A DNA stretch of 64,000 nt from positions 1 to 64,000 of the forward strand of contig NZ_MDVX01000019.1 of assembly GCF_001719615.1 (NCBI RefSeq), written 5' to 3'. This document shows, in pieces, positions 60,582 to 64,000 of the stretch. Each line of letters opens with the position of its first letter. Positions within the stretch are counted from its first letter, which is position 1. Made by a program: the position numbers and the translations under genes. The DNA is from Neptunicoccus sediminis. Its GTDB lineage: Bacteria; Pseudomonadota; Alphaproteobacteria; Rhodobacterales; Rhodobacteraceae. The notes below the pieces were generated by a model that was not told the DNA's origin, did no database searches, and saw only the letters and a program-made list of their open reading frames with translations.

Positions 60582-62195
60582 ATGCCTGAACACGCCGAAA
60601 ACCTCCCCGATGATCCCGCCGTTTTGAAGGCGATGATCGCGGCTTTGCAGGCAGAAAACGCCAAGATATCGGCCACGTTGCGCGTCCATGATCAGTTGGT
60701 TCAGGCGCTTCGCCTACGGATCGCCAAATTGCAGAAACTGGCTTTCGGCAAGTCCTCAGAAAAGATCGAGCGCGAGATCGAACAGTTGGAGCTGGCGCTC
60801 GAAGATCTGCTGGTCGCGGTTGCTGAGGAAGATGACGCGCCCATCAACGAAGGGCAGGATGAACCGTCACCGGAAGCTGCCGATGCACCCGCTTTGCGCC
60901 GCCGACCACGTGTCTCGGGTACGACCCCGCGCGAACGCCGTGAACTGGACCCCGGCACCTGCTGCCCTGACTGTGGCGGTGATCTGCGCGTAGTGGGTGA
61001 GGATGTCAGCGAACTCCTTGACATGATTGCTGCCCAGATGAAGGTGATCCAGATCGCCCGGATCAAGAAATCCTGTCGGCGCTGCGAGCGGATGGTGCAA
61101 GAACCTGCACCCAGCCGCCCGATCCCGGGCAGCATGGCCGGGCCGAACCTCTTGGCACATGTGTTGGTCTCAAAGTTCGACGATCACCTTCCCCTCTATC
61201 GCCAGCATGAGATCTTCGCCCGCATGGGCGCGGACATTCCCGAAAGCACGCTGGTCGGCTGGTGCGGGCGGGCCATGAAGACCCTGCAGCCGCTGATCGC
61301 ACGTATTGAGGCTGACATCATGGGCAGCGACCTGCTGCACGCAGATGACACACCGATCCGGGTGCTGGATCGCAGCATGCGCGACAAGGGTCTTGGCAAA
61401 GGGGTCAAGCAAGGCCGGATCTGGGCCTATGTGCGCGATCAACGCCCATGGGCGGGTGCATCGCCACCGGGGGCCGTCTATCGGTTTGCACCGAACTGGA
61501 AGGAAGAGCACGTTCTCAGCCATCTGGCCAACGCCCGCGGCATCCTCCAGGCTGATGGCTACAAGGGATATGCCAAGCTCTATGCGTCTGAACCCGATGG
61601 TAAACCGCGCTTGCGCGAGGCGGCCTGTTGGGCCCACCTGCGTCGTGACTTCCACGACTTTTGGACCTCAACCAAATCCGAGATCGCCCGCGAAGCGCTC
61701 GACCGGATCGGCAAGTTCTATGACATCGAGCGCGATATAAACGGCCAGCCCGCTGACGTGCGTCATGCGACGCGCCAAAAGCTGACCCAGCCAAAAGTCG
61801 CGGCCTTCTTCGCCTGGTCTGAACAACAGCTCCTGCGCATCCCCGGCAAAAGCGATCTGGCCAAGGCGTTCCGCTATGGTCTCGCGCGGCAGGAGGCCCT
61901 CAGCTTGTTCCTAAGCGACGGGCGTGTGGCCATTGACAACAACCCCGCTGAACGCGCCCTGCGCCCGATTGGAATAGGACGGAAAAACTGGCTCTTCGCG
62001 GGTGCCGATACCGGTGCAGAAACCCTCGCGCGTGCAATGACCGTCATTGAAACCGCCAAGCTGAATGGTCTCGACCCACTGGCCTATCTCGCCGACATCC
62101 TCGACCGTATCCACGATCACAAGATCAACTGGCTGGATGAATTGCTGCCGTGGAATTGGGTGCCGCTGGACACTGCCCATTCACAGGCCACCTGA
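60582..62195 (+). CDS. tnpC: IS66 TnpC transposase
   Basis: 537 aa from ATG 60582 (MPEHAENLPDDPAVLKAMIA). N-terminal leucine zipper (IAALQAENAKISATLRVHDQ), a zinc-finger-like CCPDCGGDLR and SCRRCERM pair, then the DDE domain: LHADDTPIRVLD (first Asp), LQADGYKGYAKL (second Asp), and DNNPAERALRPIGIGRKNWL (Glu). All catalytic residues are present. Confidence 0.95.
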   Translation: MPEHAENLPDDPAVLKAMIAALQAENAKISATLRVHDQLVQALRLRIAKLQKLAFGKSSEKIEREIEQLELALEDLLVAVAEEDDAPINEGQDEPSPEAADAPALRRRPRVSGTTPRERRELDPGTCCPDCGGDLRVVGEDVSELLDMIAAQMKVIQIARIKKSCRRCERMVQEPAPSRPIPGSMAGPNLLAHVLVSKFDDHLPLYRQHEIFARMGADIPESTLVGWCGRAMKTLQPLIARIEADIMGSDLLHADDTPIRVLDRSMRDKGLGKGVKQGRIWAYVRDQRPWAGASPPGAVYRFAPNWKEEHVLSHLANARGILQADGYKGYAKLYASEPDGKPRLREAACWAHLRRDFHDFWTSTKSEIAREALDRIGKFYDIERDINGQPADVRHATRQKLTQPKVAAFFAWSEQQLLRIPGKSDLAKAFRYGLARQEALSLFLSDGRVAIDNNPAERALRPIGIGRKNWLFAGADTGAETLARAMTVIETAKLNGLDPLAYLADILDRIHDHKINWLDELLPWNWVPLDTAHSQAT

Positions 62196-62491
62196 TGGCT
62201 GCCGTGACCCATGTCTACAGCATCGACTACGTAGCCAAAATGTTGGGCGAGGATGCCGAACTTCTCGAAGCGATCATCTCCAACGACGACAACCTGACCT
62301 ATGGAAACATCGTCAGCGTTTACGTCGGACCCGACGAAACAAGCACCGCACTGACCGATGACGGGATCGAAGAGCTGATGGACATGATCCGCGCCGCTCG
62401 TATCACCAACAAAACCTGGCATGAGTTCCTTGATGACTTCGTGCATGACACCGATCTGATGGCACGCATCAAAGCTAAATCGCCGCGGTAA
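62195..62491 (+). CDS. IS66 fourth ORF, small accessory protein
   Basis: 98 aa (MAAVTHVYSIDYVAKMLGED), starting on the last base of the tnpC stop and ending 15 nt before the IS end. Acidic: DELLEAIISNDDN-like region, WHEFLDDFVHDTD. Such an ORF accompanies some IS66 members; role unknown. Confidence 0.8.
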   Translation: MAAVTHVYSIDYVAKMLGEDAELLEAIISNDDNLTYGNIVSVYVGPDETSTALTDDGIEELMDMIRAARITNKTWHEFLDDFVHDTDLMARIKAKSPR

Positions 62492-62506
62492 CAATGGCGC
62501 GGTTAC

Positions 62507-62514
62507 AGTAAACG
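62507..62514. repeat. IS66 target site duplication, right copy
   Basis: agtaaacg, identical to 59688-59695. Confidence 0.95.
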
Positions 62515-62571
62515 ACAATTTTTTCACAAATTAATGCCGCAACCCCCGCTCCGCATGCGCCTCCTGGCTGT

Positions 62572-62871
62572 CTAGCTGTCCCTCAACCTCTCGGCGGCGG
62601 CCTTCGCTAAGGTCAAGCTCTGCTGCAAGTTCTCGTTCAGCGTCTTGTAGTTCGCCTCGTCGTTCAGCAATCCGCTCAAGGCCTTCATGGATGCGGCCTG
62701 CGAACGTATGAGCAAGGTCACGCAGTCTTTTAAGCCAGCCAGCTCCCTCTCGATCCTGCCAGTCGAGCGTGTCTCCAAGGCGGTCAAATCCTTCGCGGAG
62801 ACCTCTGAGGCCGTCACCAACCGCTCGACGCAGGCGAGCAAGTCGCGTTCCAAGGCTGTCAGTTGGGTCAT
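62572..62871 (-). CDS. MobD/MbeD-like helical protein
   Basis: 99 aa (MTQLTALERDLLACVERLVT). Almost fully helical with heptads (SEVSAKDLTALETRSTGRIE, LNDEANYKTLNENLQQSLTL), the size and style of MbeD/MobD mobilisation accessory proteins of small plasmids. It abuts the MbeB-like gene. Overlapping frames on this strand (62531-63091) are shadows. The identification rests on context and composition. Confidence 0.5.
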   Translation of the reverse strand: MTQLTALERDLLACVERLVTASEVSAKDLTALETRSTGRIERELAGLKDCVTLLIRSQAASMKALSGLLNDEANYKTLNENLQQSLTLAKAAAERLRDS

Positions 62872-63297
62872 CTAGGTGACATGTCGTTCGCCCATCGTGC
62901 AGGTCCTGAGCCGCGTCTTCGATGGGTCCAGGATCAGCCAGGTCCCCTCGGGCCGCTCGATCCGCGTCAGGCCCATCTCTGTCAGTTCCGAACGGCTCAG
63001 ATGCACTGTCCAGAAGAAGCTCGCGGCCATCATCGAGGCGATCCCCGTCAGCACCATCCCCGCGATCAGCCAGGGCGAGATCGTCAGCCAAAGGCGGATC
63101 GAGCTCAGCCGCGTCTCGAACAAGCTCTCCGTCTCGGTCTGAAACCGGCGCGTATCGCTCACGATGGTATGCTGCGCGGCGCCCACAATGTTCTTCAAAT
63201 CGATCCTGAAGCTCTTGAGCTGGGACGAGATCGAGGCGACGTGCTCCTGCCTGATCTCGTCGAGCTCCGTGTAGATATGTACGGACTCTCGGGACAC
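62872..63297 (-). CDS. MbeB/MobB-like mobilisation protein
   Basis: 141 aa from GTG 63297 (MSRESVHIYTELDEIRQEHV). N-terminal coiled-coil region as in MbeB, a TM segment near 79-101 (PWLIAGMVLTGIASMMAASF), and a soluble tail (MGLTRIERPEGTWLILDPSK). The codons just upstream of the GTG (GSYAQEV) also look MbeB-like back to a stop at 63322-63324, so the true N-terminus may have been lost by a frameshift. No relaxase is seen in the window. Confidence 0.5.
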   Translation of the reverse strand: MSRESVHIYTELDEIRQEHVASISSQLKSFRIDLKNIVGAAQHTIVSDTRRFQTETESLFETRLSSIRLWLTISPWLIAGMVLTGIASMMAASFFWTVHLSRSELTEMGLTRIERPEGTWLILDPSKTRLRTCTMGERHVT

Positions 63298-63448
63298 TTC
63301 CTGCGCATAGCTGCCCTTGACTTACGCTTCAGCGGAGCACGGATGTCGACCCAAAGACCTAACCGCGTCCGCATTTCCGCCCCACCTTTGAACCAGGTTT
63401 TAAACATGTCCTGCTAGGTTGTGACAAATCGTTAAGAAAGGAAAATAC

Positions 63449-63631
63449 ATGACGATTGATCGCATTTTGAGGCAGAAGGAGGTCATGCATCTGACGGGTT
63501 TGAGCCGGTCCACGATTTACCGCCGGATACAGAGCGGGGAGTTTCCTTCCCAGATCAAACTGACAGCCCGCCTTGTGGGGTGGCGGCAGAGTGATCTGCA
63601 GCGCTGGCTGGACACGAGAGAGGACGCCTGA
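63449..63631 (+). CDS. AlpA-family transcriptional regulator
   Basis: 60 aa (MTIDRILRQKEVMHLTGLSR). RQKEVMHLTGLSRSTIYRRI is the AlpA HTH, followed by GEFPSQIKLTARLVGWRQSD and a C-terminal LQRWLD. AAGAAAGGA precedes the ATG. AlpA proteins control excision or integrase genes in islands. Confidence 0.9.
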   Translation: MTIDRILRQKEVMHLTGLSRSTIYRRIQSGEFPSQIKLTARLVGWRQSDLQRWLDTREDA

Positions 63632-63700
63632 CGAGTGCAATTCGTCTGAACCGTTTCCAGAAGAACCTATACCCAACCAGCATATCCATACACTCTATTC

Positions 63701-64000
63701 TCAGGGCCCGAACGCGGGCCCTGTTTCATTTTCATCGTCGGGCATTGGCTCTTCCGGTTCGAAGAGGGTCTCCAAATCGTCGATTACCTCTTCCTCACTA
63801 ACGTTATCGGCGGAGGGTGCTTCCTGCGCAGGCAGGTCGAACTCATGCTTGGGTCTCTCATTAGACCGTTTTTGATGGTCTGGAGCGCCCTGTGTTGGCC
63901 GCTGAGACCTCTTTGCAGGTGTCAGGGGTGGCGGAGCAGGCAGTGGCTTCTGCGGGCGGCCCAGCGTGGCCTTGATGCTGCGGCTCCAGTTCTTGAAGAA
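63701..64000 (-). CDS. C-terminal end of a gene running off the window
   Basis: The minus strand is open from the window edge to TGA at 63701-63703: 99 codons starting FFKNWSRSIKATLGRPQKPL and ending acidic (NVSEEEVIDDLETLFEPEEP, then GPAFGP). The Pro-rich then acidic composition suits the disordered tail of a relaxase or replication protein, and it faces the MbeB/MbeD-like genes, so a MobA-type relaxase is plausible. Nothing can be proved from this part. Confidence 0.55.
   Translation of the reverse strand, partial: FFKNWSRSIKATLGRPQKPLPAPPPLTPAKRSQRPTQGAPDHQKRSNERPKHEFDLPAQEAPSADNVSEEEVIDDLETLFEPEEPMPDDENETGPAFGP
63703..63722 (-). terminator. Hairpin at the end of the edge gene
   Basis: agggcccg-aacg-cgggccct (63703-63722) overlaps the stop of the minus-strand gene; perfect 8-bp stem. 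A weak T tail follows only on the + strand (gtttcattttc), so it may act in either direction. Confidence 0.5.

Larger units (their letters stand above)
59696..62506 (+). mobile_element. Complete IS66-family insertion sequence (2811 bp)
   Basis: Four ORFs (tnpA, tnpB, tnpC and a small fourth ORF) between imperfect terminal inverted repeats: left gtaaccgagccattgg (continuing caccgc), right, read inward, gtaaccgcgccattgt (continuing taccgc), 19 of 22 matching. Both sides are flanked by the 8-bp duplication agtaaacg, the length expected for IS66. Intact ends and perfect duplication indicate a recent insertion. Confidence 0.95.
46549..64000. mobile_element. Integrated mobile island (left part)
   Basis: From the tRNA fragment to the window edge: integrase, excisionase remnant, phage-type regulators, type I restriction, TA-like genes, NADAR cassette, IS66 element, mobilisation-type proteins and AlpA. 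Neighbouring backbone genes stop at accA. The right border and the intact tRNA-Phe should lie beyond 64000. Confidence 0.75.

Noticed and set aside
62531-63091. 186-aa minus-strand frame rich in Asp/Arg/Gly
   Set aside because: Overlaps both helical mobilisation-type genes in another frame; composition is shadow-like and unstructured.
1-64000. CRISPR arrays or rRNA genes
   Set aside because: No regularly spaced repeats and no rRNA-like sequence were seen; the only repeats are the two short families and the IS66 ends.

Overview
The window comes from the chromosome of an alphaproteobacterium, most likely a marine Rhodobacteraceae (Roseobacter group). The evidence is the ribosomal protein sequences, a bzt/aap-type amino acid ABC operon, an ATP12 chaperone, a homogentisate cluster under a MarR regulator and the codon preferences. 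By eye the DNA is moderately GC-rich, with clearly AT-richer patches at about 2.5-3.85 kb and 58.2-59.7 kb. GC was not computed.

Region 1 (1-20.6 kb) is the S10-spc-alpha ribosomal superoperon: tuf end, rpsJ, rplC, rplD, rplW, rplB, rpsS, rplV, rpsC, rplP, rpmC, rpsQ, rplN, rplX, rplE, rpsN, rpsH, rplF, rplR, rpsE, rpmD, rplO, secY, adk, rpsM, rpsK, rpoA, rplQ. It is unusually fragmented. After rplW, rplP, rpmD and rpoA there is a copy of one 24-nt palindromic repeat, followed within 7-15 nt by a second hairpin, which in three of four cases is a strong intrinsic terminator. Two of these junctions hold foreign genes: a 441-aa AT-rich orphan between rplW and rplB, and a ParB-like/symporter/oxygenase-like/lipoprotein group plus a broken gene between rplP and rpmC.

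Region 2 (20.6-46.1 kb) is chromosomal backbone: rarA, a degenerate BLUF-like protein, crcB, an RluC-type pseudouridine synthase, ATP12, and a four-gene amino acid ABC transporter. These are followed by an M20 amidohydrolase, SixA-like phosphatase, 4Fe-4S protein, fatty acid hydroxylase, argB and an SDR. Next is a divergent homogentisate cluster (marR-maiA facing hmgA-microprotein-fahA-MBL-TM protein-DinB-FAD monooxygenase-DUF2783) with a palindromic operator inside the hmgA promoter. A metallophosphatase, a beta-solenoid membrane protein and accA complete the region.

Region 3 (46.5 kb to the end) is a mobile island. It opens with the 3' half of a tRNA-Phe gene (probable att site) and a tyrosine integrase, followed by an excisionase-like gene broken by one amber codon and an XRE/HTH control region. 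Then come a type I restriction system (hsdM-hsdS-hsdR) with a YgjP-like metallopeptidase, a toxin-antitoxin-like pair with a perfect upstream palindrome, and an AT-rich overlapping cassette HigA-like/NADAR/membrane protein/DUF2971. An IS66-family element with intact ends and a perfect 8-bp target duplication sits exactly at the end of that cassette. The window ends with MbeB/MbeD-like mobilisation proteins, an AlpA-like regulator and the C-terminal end of a gene running off the edge.

The best candidate for an undescribed system is the HigA-NADAR-TM-DUF2971 cassette at 57.9-59.7 kb. The most unusual non-coding structure is the repeat-plus-terminator element punctuating the ribosomal operon.
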